Made by a program: the position numbers and the translations under genes. This document shows positions 1 through 6,106 of a stretch of 10,467 nucleotides of DNA, piece after piece. Every line of letters starts with the position of its first letter. Within the stretch, counting starts at the first letter, position 1. The stretch is from positions 1-10,467 of the forward strand of contig QMZY01000023.1 of the NCBI GenBank assembly GCA_003663415.1. The letters are read 5' to 3'. The DNA is from Candidatus Aenigmatarchaeota archaeon (lineage in GTDB: Archaea; Aenigmatarchaeota; Aenigmatarchaeia; QMZP01). The notes under the pieces are model-generated. The model saw only the letters and a list, made by a program, of their open reading frames with translations, had not been told where the DNA came from and did no database searches.

Positions 1-1424
1 ACACAGTAATCCAAAACTTCGTCGTAATAAGGAGAATCTGGATTAGGCCCGACATTGTTGTAAACTAAATCAGAAAGAATATGGGAATCGATCGCATATC
101 TTTGTCCGATTAATCTTAATCCCTGTGTTGTGTCTTTCAGGTTTCCCGCTATGTCAAATTCAAAACCGCCAAGAATCTTTGGCCCCCTCATCTTCCTTAT
201 CTCTTTTTGCATTGCTTCTGTGATCTGCTTTTTCAGTTCTTTCTCTTCATCAAATTCATAGTTGAACAAATTGAAAACTGCTTTGTCATACTCATAAAAA
301 GTCAAATCATCTGAAGCCCCTGCAAAGAATCCGGTCACGGTATAAATTTTGTTCCAGATATCAATCGCATTGTATTCTTTTCCCTCAAAATTAACCTTTG
401 CAGATTTTACAGCATCTGTTAGCAGAACAGCCTGCTTTGTCCATTCCTCTCCTCTTGCCTTAAAGGTCATTCTTCCGAGCCACATCATGGATTTGAAATA
501 TCTCTTTAATTCTTCGCTCGCTGTGTAATGACCCCTTGGAATGTATTGGGAATAATCCTCGCAGTAGCATTTTCTTGAGCAAACCTCTTTATAAAATTCC
601 ACGCTGTCCCAGACTTTTCCTTCATAATATATTTTCGGACCTTTTATCGCCTGACTGCATTTCTCTCCATTTGGATAAGAACCCGGAGTAAAAACAAAAC
701 CATCAGAGCATTCCGTTGGACAATCTTCGCTAAAGAGAGGGCTTTTATAGAACCCTTTATGGTCTTCTATTCTCTTTATTTCTTCTTCAACCTCTTTCTT
801 AACCATTCCGGGAACACTAAATTCAGGGTCAAGAAGTTTCTTTGCAACTGAGAGATAGGCAATATTCCTTCTTGACAATTCTTTCAGTTCTTTATCCTCC
901 AATCCGTTATATTGAGCAATTGACTCATCAATGACGGAATCCAGAAAAGAATTCAGCATTGGAGAAAGTTTTTTGATTTCTATGTTCTTCAAGAGTTCAT
1001 TAAATTCAATATGGAACAAATGCAGTATAGAATCGGTTGTTATAAAAATTGGAACTCCCTGCCCATCTTTGCTTTTCCATTTTGTAGCACTAAGTTCCTG
1101 ATAAGCTTCTTCAAATCTGTCTTTATTGCCAGATAGAATAACGACTCCATTATTTAATAAAGTATTGATCTGTTTCTCTGTTAAGTTCTTTCCAAATTTT
1201 TCAACTATATCCCTTTGATAGTTTTCGGGCAACTCTCTTAGGGGCAGTTCGTATTCCGGGTTATTGTATTTTTTTGCTGTAAAAGAATATTCCGGGGGAC
1301 TGTAAGTTAAAACCAGTTCCTTTATTGTGCCGGATGTATATTTTGCAATTTTTTCATTCATCACGCACCCGGAGGTCAGAATTACAGATATTAGAAATAT
1401 TAAGATAAACTTTCTGTTGCCCAT
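1..1424 (-). CDS. Secreted DUF3160 lipoprotein, C-terminus cut by window edge
   Basis: The reading frame is open from an ATG at 1424 to the left edge (about 474 codons seen, no stop). Residues 1-20 form a short lipoprotein signal: Arg/Lys near the N-terminus, a hydrophobic core and a lipobox LTSGC with the lipidated Cys at about residue 20, so the mature protein should be anchored outside the cell membrane. Two segments match my memory of the DUF3160 family: GVPIFITTDSILHLFHIEF at about 123-141, and LRLIGQRYAIDSHILSDLVY near the end of the visible part. DUF3160 proteins are large exported proteins of unknown function. A Cys-rich stretch between them (SEDCPTEC, CSRKCYCEDY) may be disulfide bonded. 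A TATA box lies 19 nt upstream of the ATG, and no Shine-Dalgarno sequence is visible, so the mRNA is probably leaderless. Family call is fairly sure; function unknown. Confidence 0.8.
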   Translation of the reverse strand, partial: MGNRKFILIFLISVILTSGCVMNEKIAKYTSGTIKELVLTYSPPEYSFTAKKYNNPEYELPLRELPENYQRDIVEKFGKNLTEKQINTLLNNGVVILSGNKDRFEEAYQELSATKWKSKDGQGVPIFITTDSILHLFHIEFNELLKNIEIKKLSPMLNSFLDSVIDESIAQYNGLEDKELKELSRRNIAYLSVAKKLLDPEFSVPGMVKKEVEEEIKRIEDHKGFYKSPLFSEDCPTECSDGFVFTPGSYPNGEKCSQAIKGPKIYYEGKVWDSVEFYKEVCSRKCYCEDYSQYIPRGHYTASEELKRYFKSMMWLGRMTFKARGEEWTKQAVLLTDAVKSAKVNFEGKEYNAIDIWNKIYTVTGFFAGASDDLTFYEYDKAVFNLFNYEFDEEKELKKQITEAMQKEIRKMRGPKILGGFEFDIAGNLKDTTQGLRLIGQRYAIDSHILSDLVYNNVGPNPDSPYYDEVLDYC

Positions 1425-1443
1425 AGTTATAATTAGAAACTGG

Positions 1444-1451
1444 TATATAAA
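1444..1451 (-). promoter_or_regulatory. TATA box of the DUF3160 gene
   Basis: On the minus strand TTTATATA ends 19 nt before the ATG at 1424. Archaeal transcription starts about 25 nt from the TATA centre, which places the start at or next to the ATG (leaderless transcript). The structured repeat at 1472-1565 ends about 20 nt upstream of this box. Confidence 0.6.
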
Positions 1452-1471
1452 AAAAGTTTGAATGGTTCGTA

Positions 1472-1565
1472 GCTCTGTGAATTTACAGCAAACGGCATAA
1501 TTAATTAAAAGATTTGCCGGTTGCTTCTGACGGTTTGCAATTTATTGCCTCAGGAACTGTAAACC
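1472..1565 (+). repeat. ~95 nt structured repeat, copy 1
   Basis: This block matches 8163-8260 in inverted orientation, with about 86 of 94 positions identical when aligned by hand (one five-nt gap in an AT-rich loop). The first 25 nt (1472-1496) are identical in both copies, as is a 22-nt stretch at 1527-1548. It holds a near-palindrome CTGTGAATTTACAG (1476-1489), a 9-bp imperfect stem GCAAACGGC/GCCGGTTGC around an AT loop (1488-1524), and a hairpin GCAAT-TT-ATTGC inside CTGAC...TCAG (1527-1552). The ends carry short inverted CTGTAAA/TTTACAG-like sequences. It sits upstream of the DUF3160 promoter. It could be a mini mobile element, a regulatory module, or both. Confidence 0.8.
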
Positions 1566-1572
1566 CAATAAA

Positions 1573-1580
1573 AACCGGTT
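1573..1580 (-). terminator. Possible terminator AACCGGTT followed by T run
   Basis: Read on the minus strand, a perfect 8-nt palindrome AACCGGTT followed by TTTATT lies about 30 nt past the stop of the 70-aa gene. A similar AAACCGGTTT plus pyrimidine tract follows the dockerin gene at 10442. Archaeal termination mainly needs T-rich tracts, so the palindrome's role is a guess. Confidence 0.25.
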
Positions 1581-1608
1581 AAATATAGAAAAGGCTTCGG
1601 GCTTAAAT

Positions 1609-1821
1609 TCATTCTTCGAACAGACGCTCCAATTTTTTCTTTCTGAATGTCAGTTTGTCAATTGCTGCCGCAAGTCCAACCCCGGCTGCGTAAGCAAGAA
1701 AATCCTTGGGGTCAAAAGTTCCATAATATAACCCTAAACCTTGGGCAATTTCACCAGCAGAGTATATTGCAAATGTTGCCGCAGCACGACCTGATACAGA
1801 TTCATTTCCCAATAATCTCAT
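1609..1821 (-). CDS. Short VanZ-like membrane protein (70 aa), probably truncated
   Basis: The 70-aa product has two hydrophobic segments (about residues 13-32 and 39-54) and a basic C-terminal tail, FRKKKLERL. The middle, GEIAQGLGLYYGTFDPKDF then LAYAAGVGLAAAID, resembles the last two helices of small VanZ/DUF2809-type membrane proteins, where an E-x-x-Q...GT-x-D-x-x-D motif links them. Those proteins usually have four helices in 110-150 aa, so this one lacks the N-terminal half. I see no coding continuation upstream; the region is AT-rich with stops. An AT-rich TATA-like stretch lies at about 1826-1842, just before the ATG, so the short version may be expressed as it is. Alternatives are a gene remnant or an independent two-helix protein. 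The family assignment is by motif resemblance only. Confidence 0.5.
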   Translation of the reverse strand: MRLLGNESVSGRAAATFAIYSAGEIAQGLGLYYGTFDPKDFLAYAAGVGLAAAIDKLTFRKKKLERLFEE

Positions 1822-1859
1822 AACAAAATATAATTTAAATTTCTATTGTTGCTGCTATA

Positions 1860-2087
1860 GGATTAGTTAGTAACGCTCAAACCCTTTATTGTTTTAACTA
1901 ATAACGCTTCGCGGTTGATGTGCCGATTTTTTAATTTGCCTTTTCCCTTCGGGAGTCTTGCACTAAAATTCCTCTCTCCTTCGATTAGAAAGCACAACAG
2001 CAGTTTAAGTTTTCACTTTGTTGCACCCTGCTCACCCAAATCCCTTCGGGGCTTCGCCTGATCTGTCTACATTCAATCTGCGCCGGT
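1860..2087 (-). ncRNA. Candidate structured RNA in intergenic region
   Basis: This ~230-nt gap lacks a convincing ORF, is GC-richer than nearby noncoding DNA and is dense in small hairpins. Four mini-palindromes share a TTC centre: CGCTTCGCG (1905-1913), TCCCTTCGGGA (1944-1954), CCCTTCGGG (2042-2050) and GGCTTCGCC (2050-2058). On the minus strand a longer hairpin forms: 2028-2019 (GGGTGCAACA) pairs with 1999-1989 using several G-U pairs, capped by AAGU-GAAA-ACUU, a GNRA tetraloop (2018-2007). The G-U pairs would be A-C mismatches on the plus strand, which favours a minus transcript. An 8-bp inverted repeat, ATTAGTTA/TAACTAAT (1862-1869 and 1895-1902), lies at the 3' side. I compared it from memory with archaeal SRP RNA, RNase P RNA and tRNA and found no match. 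Speculative. Confidence 0.3.
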
Positions 2088-2104
2088 TCACAAAAATCAA
2101 TAAG

Positions 2105-2114
2105 TTTATATAAA
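2105..2114 (+). promoter_or_regulatory. Palindromic TATA box, isomerase promoter
   Basis: TTTATATAAA lies with its centre about 25 nt before the ATG at 2135, which predicts a leaderless mRNA. The 10-mer is a perfect palindrome, so it could also direct a minus-strand transcript starting near 2083, into the hairpin-rich region. The A-rich sequence just upstream on the plus strand (CAATAAG) resembles a BRE and favours the plus direction. Confidence 0.6.
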
Positions 2115-2134
2115 GAATTAATTTAACTGATATT

Positions 2135-2899
2135 ATGAAAATCGGATTTCCGAACAATCCCAGAAAAGATTTATTAAAAGAAATCGAATGGATAGGAAAA
2201 AATAAATTTGATTTTGTAGATTTATTTTTAGAAGAAGATCAAGCTGTCCCAGAGAAAATAGATATTGAAAAAACCAAAAAACTTCTTAGGAAATACAGGC
2301 TTGGCGTTACAGGTCATACTGCCTGGTATCTTCCTATTGGTTCTCCTATAAAAGCTTTGAGAGAAGCCTCGGTGAAAGAGGCTGTCAGATATTTTGAAGT
2401 CTTTTCAAAATTGGGAGTTGAATTCGTTACCATCCATGCTAATTGGCCTAGTGGAATGTTTTCAGAGAAAGAAGGAATTAAATTCCAGGTAGAAACATTG
2501 AAAAAACTTGTTAAAGAAGCAAAAAGATTTAATCTGAAAATAATGTATGAGCCGATTGATACTTACGCTGATAATGTGAAAAATGTCTCGGAGATTTTAA
2601 GAAAGGTCCCGGATTTATTTTTGCATCTTGATATTGGGCATGCAAATTTGTTTGGTAGAATGCCGGAAGAATTTATCAAAAAATTTCGCAATAAAATAAA
2701 ACATGTTCATTTGCATGATAATAATAGTGATAAAGATTTGCATTTGCCAATGGGTTGCGGTTCTATTGACTGGGAAAAAACGCTTAAAACTCTTAAAAAA
2801 TATTACAACGGCACAATCACGTTGGAAGTGTTCTCAAAAGATAAAGATTATGCTTTGCTGACAAAAGAAAAATTAAGAAAACTCTGGAATAAATTATAA
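2135..2899 (+). CDS. Xylose-isomerase-like TIM-barrel sugar isomerase/epimerase
   Basis: The 254-aa product has the order of conserved metal and active-site residues of the AP endonuclease 2/xylose isomerase-like family: GHTAWYLP (His about 61), VTIHAN (His 101), IMYEPID (Glu 139), LHLDIGHANL (Asp 166, His 169), HVHLHDN (His 192/194, Asp 195), MGCGSIDW (206-213) and ITLEVF (Glu 231). The members act on sugars, sugar phosphates or inositol-type substrates using a divalent metal, in the cytoplasm; some are endonuclease IV repair enzymes. The length is typical and all expected ligands seem present, so the enzyme is probably active, but the substrate cannot be read from sequence. It stands alone on the plus strand with its own TATA box and no Shine-Dalgarno sequence. 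Downstream of the stop the minus-strand envelope cluster converges on it. Confidence 0.85.
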   Translation: MKIGFPNNPRKDLLKEIEWIGKNKFDFVDLFLEEDQAVPEKIDIEKTKKLLRKYRLGVTGHTAWYLPIGSPIKALREASVKEAVRYFEVFSKLGVEFVTIHANWPSGMFSEKEGIKFQVETLKKLVKEAKRFNLKIMYEPIDTYADNVKNVSEILRKVPDLFLHLDIGHANLFGRMPEEFIKKFRNKIKHVHLHDNNSDKDLHLPMGCGSIDWEKTLKTLKKYYNGTITLEVFSKDKDYALLTKEKLRKLWNKL

Positions 2900-2923
2900 A
2901 AGCTCGCCGGCATCGGGTGTTTA

Positions 2924-3064
2924 TTACTCGACCGTTGCCTTATTTTCCAGAAAACATTTAATTGTAAGCTTTGCGGAAGGAAACAATTTATCTGGTATTT
3001 TATTTTTATCAAACAGTTCCATTCGTCTTGGTTCGCTACCATTTTCAGCTAATACCAACAGCAA
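2924..3064 (-). CDS. Possible 46-aa protein at the end of the envelope cluster
   Basis: This is a small minus-strand frame starting at TTG (3064) with a Shine-Dalgarno-like GAAGGAG seven nt upstream, or at an internal ATG (3022) giving about 32 aa. The product begins MLLVLAENGSEPRRM and ends in FLENKATVE; it has hydrophilic, ordinary-looking composition with no membrane helix. It follows the 42-aa membrane protein after about 20 nt in the same direction. A TATA-like TTTATATAAG lies at 3085-3094, overlapping the upstream stop, and would put a start near 3063. I do not recognise it. A 64-aa frame also overlaps the region but reads less like a protein. It could be noncoding. Confidence 0.3.
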   Translation of the reverse strand: MLLVLAENGSEPRRMELFDKNKIPDKLFPSAKLTIKCFLENKATVE

Positions 3065-3084
3065 CAGTCTGCTCCTTCAACCGC

Positions 3085-3094
3085 TTTATATAAG
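3085..3094 (-). promoter_or_regulatory. TATA-like box before the 46-aa frame
   Basis: CTTATATAAA on the minus strand overlaps the stop codon of the 42-aa gene. Its centre is about 25 nt from the TTG at 3064, the same geometry as the leaderless promoters elsewhere in the window. Confidence 0.35.
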
Positions 3095-3214
3095 TTTTGG
3101 AGGATTTAGAGACCAGAGTTTTGAGCCAAGGAAAAAAATAATTATTATCACTATGACAGCTCCAAGAATAGAGATAAAAAGTATTAAAGGCATATCAGCA
3201 ATTCCTTTTCCCAT
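3086..3214 (-). CDS. 42-aa single-helix membrane microprotein
   Basis: The ATG at 3214 lies two nt after the stop of the 37-aa gene (TGA-AG-ATG), and the frame ends at TAA 3086-3088. It encodes 42 residues: a short basic start (MGKGIADM), one strongly hydrophobic helix (about 9-30, rich in I/V/F/L) and a short tail, GSKLWSLNPPKLI. The tight spacing argues for translational coupling, with an AAGGTG sequence close upstream as a possible ribosome binding site. It is the third of three tandem microproteins behind the giant surface protein, so a role as a small subunit or anchor in the same envelope complex is plausible but inferred. No family recognised. Being under 50 aa, it would be missed by most gene callers. 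Confidence 0.6.
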   Translation of the reverse strand: MGKGIADMPLILFISILGAVIVIIIIFFLGSKLWSLNPPKLI

Positions 3215-3216
3215 CT

Positions 3217-3330
3217 TCACACCTTAAAATATTTCATTGCAACAAATATACCAAACGCAACAAACGCAATCCCTATTATAACAAACAACAACCATTTTGC
3301 AATTCCTTCAGATATTCCCTGAGCTTTCAT
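3217..3330 (-). CDS. 37-aa pilin-like microprotein with class III signal peptide
   Basis: The ATG at 3330 is five nt after the stop of the 67-aa gene, and the frame ends at TGA 3217-3219. The product begins MKAQGISEGIAKW, followed by a hydrophobic helix (about 13-31) and a short tail, AMKYFKV. KAQGISE matches the archaeal class III signal peptide pattern (cleavage before Q by the EppA-type prepilin peptidase, Glu at +5), as in methanogen type IV pilins. Here almost nothing follows the helix, so it would be a minimal pilin or a minor subunit of a pilus-like assembly. The start is supported by spacing and by the position of the motif. No peptidase gene is present in the window. Function inferred; the small size makes the call moderately sure. 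Confidence 0.6.
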   Translation of the reverse strand: MKAQGISEGIAKWLLFVIIGIAFVAFGIFVAMKYFKV

Positions 3331-3335
3331 AGTAT

Positions 3336-3539
3336 TTATTTAACCTGGGGTATATTTATAGGTGGTTGTGTATTTCCTGTTCCTGACGGCATGATTTGAT
3401 TTAACCACCCAAAAAGACCTTTTATCAGCGCGTTTGATTGCCCGCCCATGCCGCTGAAAAACACCACAAACACTATAAAAGCTATCAAAACCAGCAACAC
3501 AACAACCAGAACCTTTATAGCAAATTCCAGAACAATCAC
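3336..3539 (-). CDS. 67-aa single-helix membrane protein
   Basis: The GTG start at 3539 overlaps the TGA stop of the 846-aa gene (GTGA overlap), a classic sign of translational coupling. The product has a long hydrophobic helix (about residues 5-28, V/L/I/F rich), then SGMGGQSN, an amphipathic stretch (ALIKGLFGWLNQIM) and a Pro/Asn/Gln-rich tail (NTQPPINIPQVK). It resembles the pilin-like N-terminal helices of its neighbours but lacks the K-A/G-Q-x-x-x-E signal. Predicted to sit in the cell membrane with the tail outside, by analogy. I recognise no named family. Together with the 846-aa, 37-aa and 42-aa genes it makes a compact unit with gaps of -2, +5 and +2 nt. Confidence 0.7.
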   Translation of the reverse strand: MIVLEFAIKVLVVVLLVLIAFIVFVVFFSGMGGQSNALIKGLFGWLNQIMPSGTGNTQPPINIPQVK

Positions 3540-6076
3540 CCGTTGGGCCAGTTTTGATTTACGTACTTGAAATCCAGATAAGCCAACCCGCAGTCAACGC
3601 CACTGCTCAATACAAACCCCAAAGGCCCGCCAATCTTGCAAACCTTTGCAAGAGCGCTCACAGCAAAACTGCCCGTTATTGCAGCAAAACCAACCAAACC
3701 GCTGTAATCTTTAGCGTAACAAAAATTGGGTTTGCCTTTGATATCGTTTTTCTTAACCGAAACTACAATACCGTCTATCACGCAACCGCCTATGTTTTCA
3801 ACAACATTTTCAACTATTCTGGAGCCTTCAACGCATGTGTCATCTTCGTATTTTTTGCAATTCCAAAACCCGTTTTTATACCAGTCACTTGTCTGTTGAA
3901 ATCCCTGAAAAGATTGATATGCATAGTCCCAGACACCATCTCCATTGGTGTCAAAAAATATAACACCTACCAAATCCACCCAGTCCCATTTGCCGTCATC
4001 GTCTTTGTCTATGACAGAAACAGCGGGTGATGAAAAGTCTATAGAAGGATTATCAATATCAATACTTATATAGTCTATTGTCATGTATTTTATTCCGTTT
4101 TCCTCCTCTGTATCAATGCTTATGTGCTTGTTAATAGGAACCTTGTCTTCAAACTCCTTTCCTTCTATTGTGACTGTTTTTTGGGAAGTTTCATAAGTAA
4201 TTTTATCCAGTTCGCCGTCATAATTGCTGTCCAAAACCGTCACTCTTTCCAAGAAATCATCATTACTTTCCCGGACAATCTTGTCCCATTCGCCATCGTA
4301 GTTTGTGTCAAAAAAGCTTATTCTGTCATTAGGACCTAACGATTTGAAGCCTATTGACTCTTCCCATTTTCCATCCAAGATAAGCACGTCCCATTTCCCG
4401 TCGCCGTCTGTATCTCTAAACATTGTTTTGTCTGTGCTTTTGTCAACATAAAGCGAGTTTATACTGCCGCAAAGAGGAAGCTTGTTTGCATTTGGGTTTA
4501 TTTCAGGTTCGATGCATTCCACACCGTTCGTTTTAGGGTTATAAGAATAGTGTTTGCACTTTATTGTTGCGTTTTCTACTGTAAGCTCAGCAAAACACGG
4601 AGAAGCCAGATAAAACGTAACGGGCTTGTTTCCAAACTTTGTGCTTATTATCGGGTTTTTATCAAGTATTATAACTTTTTCGTTTCCCAAAGGAACAAAC
4701 GTAGTTTCCGGTCCGAGAAGGTTTTCCAGATTAAAGGTTTCTGGTTCCTTTAATGGCGTTTTTAAAACAAGTTTCAAAGGCTTTATGTCCTTGTATTTTG
4801 ACATTTTGCTGTCAATCAGGGCTGCAACATAAGATGCAAGGCTGTCAAAGCCTGCGTATTTCATGACCTTTGGCGCGGATTTAAGCAGAGCTTCGCCTGC
4901 CTTCCGTCCGAACATCGTTAAAACAAGTTTTCTTGGTTCTGTTTCAGGCAAATACTCAGCAAGCCAACAGCTTATATCCACTACACCGCTGTTTATGTTT
5001 CTGAAAACTTCTCTGAGCTTGTTTTCCAGAGACTTGTCTATTTTCCTGCCGCTTTTCTTAACAGCCTGTATAAAAGCGTTTTCATCCCCATTAAAAATTT
5101 CCACAACTTTTGAATTAAGTATGTATTTTGCGCTGCTTTCAGGAGTAGAAATTCCTATTACAACATTTTCTGCACTTTTTAATGAACCCTGCCGCCCGGA
5201 TTTTTTTAAAACACTCTCAACCCCTTCAACGGTTCTGTCTATTTCTTCTGCTGCTTTTGTTTCACCTTTTAACCTTAACAATCTTTTCAATTTATTTAAA
5301 GAAACAGGTTTTGGAATTAGTTTTGTAGGGATGAAATGCGAGAGGCAGAAACCCAAAAACATGAGCTTGCCAACCCCTTCATACCATGCAGAAAACTTTT
5401 CCCATGGTGCATCTTCTCCCGGAGGAAACTTCTGCCAGTAAACAAGAAAAGACGGGTCCCCGAAACCGGCTATGTATTCTTCAGCCTTATTGAAAAGCCC
5501 GGCAAAATTTTCAGGCAGATAAAAATTCTTTACTGTACAACTAACTCCTTGGCTTGTTTTTTCACATTTAACTTCAGGTCCGGAAGTCAAGTATGTAACC
5601 TTGCATTCGCACTTTGTTCCGGTTATGCTTCTGCTCAAAGAACACTCACATTTACAGTATCTGTTGTTTTGGCAATATTGTTTCATGCATTTTTGCTGGC
5701 ATTCAGCTGAATCAGCAGCCTCAAGCGTGACTTCTTGCGTTACTGTTTCGGATTTAATCAGCATTCCTGTCAAAGGATTGTTAAAATCAGCTTCTGTATA
5801 GGTTCTTCCCTGTGGTGTGAAAAAACCAGGGTCGCAGGCAGACGGATTGCTTACGCAGTTTATTGCATCTACCAAAGCAATGGTTGAAAGCTTCGCTGTC
5901 TGGTAATACCCTTCCTGCGAAGCGCCGCCAAACAAAGAAGAAATTTTATCCATCAGCCCGCTCAGGCCGCCGCTAAGAGTTACAATCAAAACAAAAAAAC
6001 CAGCGCCAATTATCAATGCGAGAAAAAGCTTCATCATTTCTTCAGTTTCAAATCCGATTCCCTTTTTCTTTCCCAT
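3536..6076 (-). CDS. Giant pilin-like surface protein with five DxDxDG loops (846 aa)
   Basis: The product has one N-terminal helix (about 17-35) after a short basic head (MGKKKGIGFETEE), suggesting a pilin-like or signal anchor. Residues about 125-180 are Cys-rich (pattern of roughly 13 Cys), probably a disulfide-bonded module outside the cell. About 235-435 are mostly helical with Lys/Glu-rich stretches. Residues about 555-717 carry five D-x-[DN]-x-DG-x-x-D loops: DTDGDGKWD, DTNYDGEWD, DSNYDGELD, DKDDDGKWD and DTNGDGVWD, resembling calcium-binding loops of EF-hand/TSP3/dockerin type. A second hydrophobic segment lies at about 793-832. An ATTTAAG box 23 nt upstream of the ATG overlaps the FtsY stop, giving a likely leaderless transcript of its own. 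No domain family recognised end to end; role inferred as adhesion or envelope structure. Confidence 0.8.
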   Translation of the reverse strand: MGKKKGIGFETEEMMKLFLALIIGAGFFVLIVTLSGGLSGLMDKISSLFGGASQEGYYQTAKLSTIALVDAINCVSNPSACDPGFFTPQGRTYTEADFNNPLTGMLIKSETVTQEVTLEAADSAECQQKCMKQYCQNNRYCKCECSLSRSITGTKCECKVTYLTSGPEVKCEKTSQGVSCTVKNFYLPENFAGLFNKAEEYIAGFGDPSFLVYWQKFPPGEDAPWEKFSAWYEGVGKLMFLGFCLSHFIPTKLIPKPVSLNKLKRLLRLKGETKAAEEIDRTVEGVESVLKKSGRQGSLKSAENVVIGISTPESSAKYILNSKVVEIFNGDENAFIQAVKKSGRKIDKSLENKLREVFRNINSGVVDISCWLAEYLPETEPRKLVLTMFGRKAGEALLKSAPKVMKYAGFDSLASYVAALIDSKMSKYKDIKPLKLVLKTPLKEPETFNLENLLGPETTFVPLGNEKVIILDKNPIISTKFGNKPVTFYLASPCFAELTVENATIKCKHYSYNPKTNGVECIEPEINPNANKLPLCGSINSLYVDKSTDKTMFRDTDGDGKWDVLILDGKWEESIGFKSLGPNDRISFFDTNYDGEWDKIVRESNDDFLERVTVLDSNYDGELDKITYETSQKTVTIEGKEFEDKVPINKHISIDTEEENGIKYMTIDYISIDIDNPSIDFSSPAVSVIDKDDDGKWDWVDLVGVIFFDTNGDGVWDYAYQSFQGFQQTSDWYKNGFWNCKKYEDDTCVEGSRIVENVVENIGGCVIDGIVVSVKKNDIKGKPNFCYAKDYSGLVGFAAITGSFAVSALAKVCKIGGPLGFVLSSGVDCGLAYLDFKYVNQNWPNG

Positions 6077-6099
6077 TAATTTAATATTGGGTTTCAGGA

Positions 6100-6106
6100 C
6101 TTAAAT
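6100..6106 (-). promoter_or_regulatory. ATTTAAG promoter box of the surface-protein gene
   Basis: ATTTAAG is separated from the ATG at 6076 by exactly 23 nt. The same box with the same 23-nt spacing precedes the epimerase ATG (8036-8042), so both look like TATA-type boxes driving leaderless transcripts. It overlaps the FtsY stop codon, so the surface cluster may be transcribed separately from FtsY. Confidence 0.5.

Noticed and set aside
1861..1913. Two AGCGTTA-containing repeats (minus strand) as start of a CRISPR array
   Set aside because: Only two imperfect short copies and no regular spacers.
2900..2923. GC-rich GCCGGC sequence after the isomerase stop as a tRNA or terminator
   Set aside because: No acceptor-stem or T-arm pairing was found and no T run follows.
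2848..3042. 64-aa minus-strand frame beginning MVANQDEWN
   Set aside because: It overlaps the end of the isomerase gene, has unusual composition and lacks an SD site; the overlapping 46-aa frame is the better candidate.
3554..5801. Long plus-strand frames antisense to the 846-aa gene
   Set aside because: They are shadows; the minus-strand gene has coherent helices, Cys module and DxDxDG repeats, while the plus frames have no motif or promoter.
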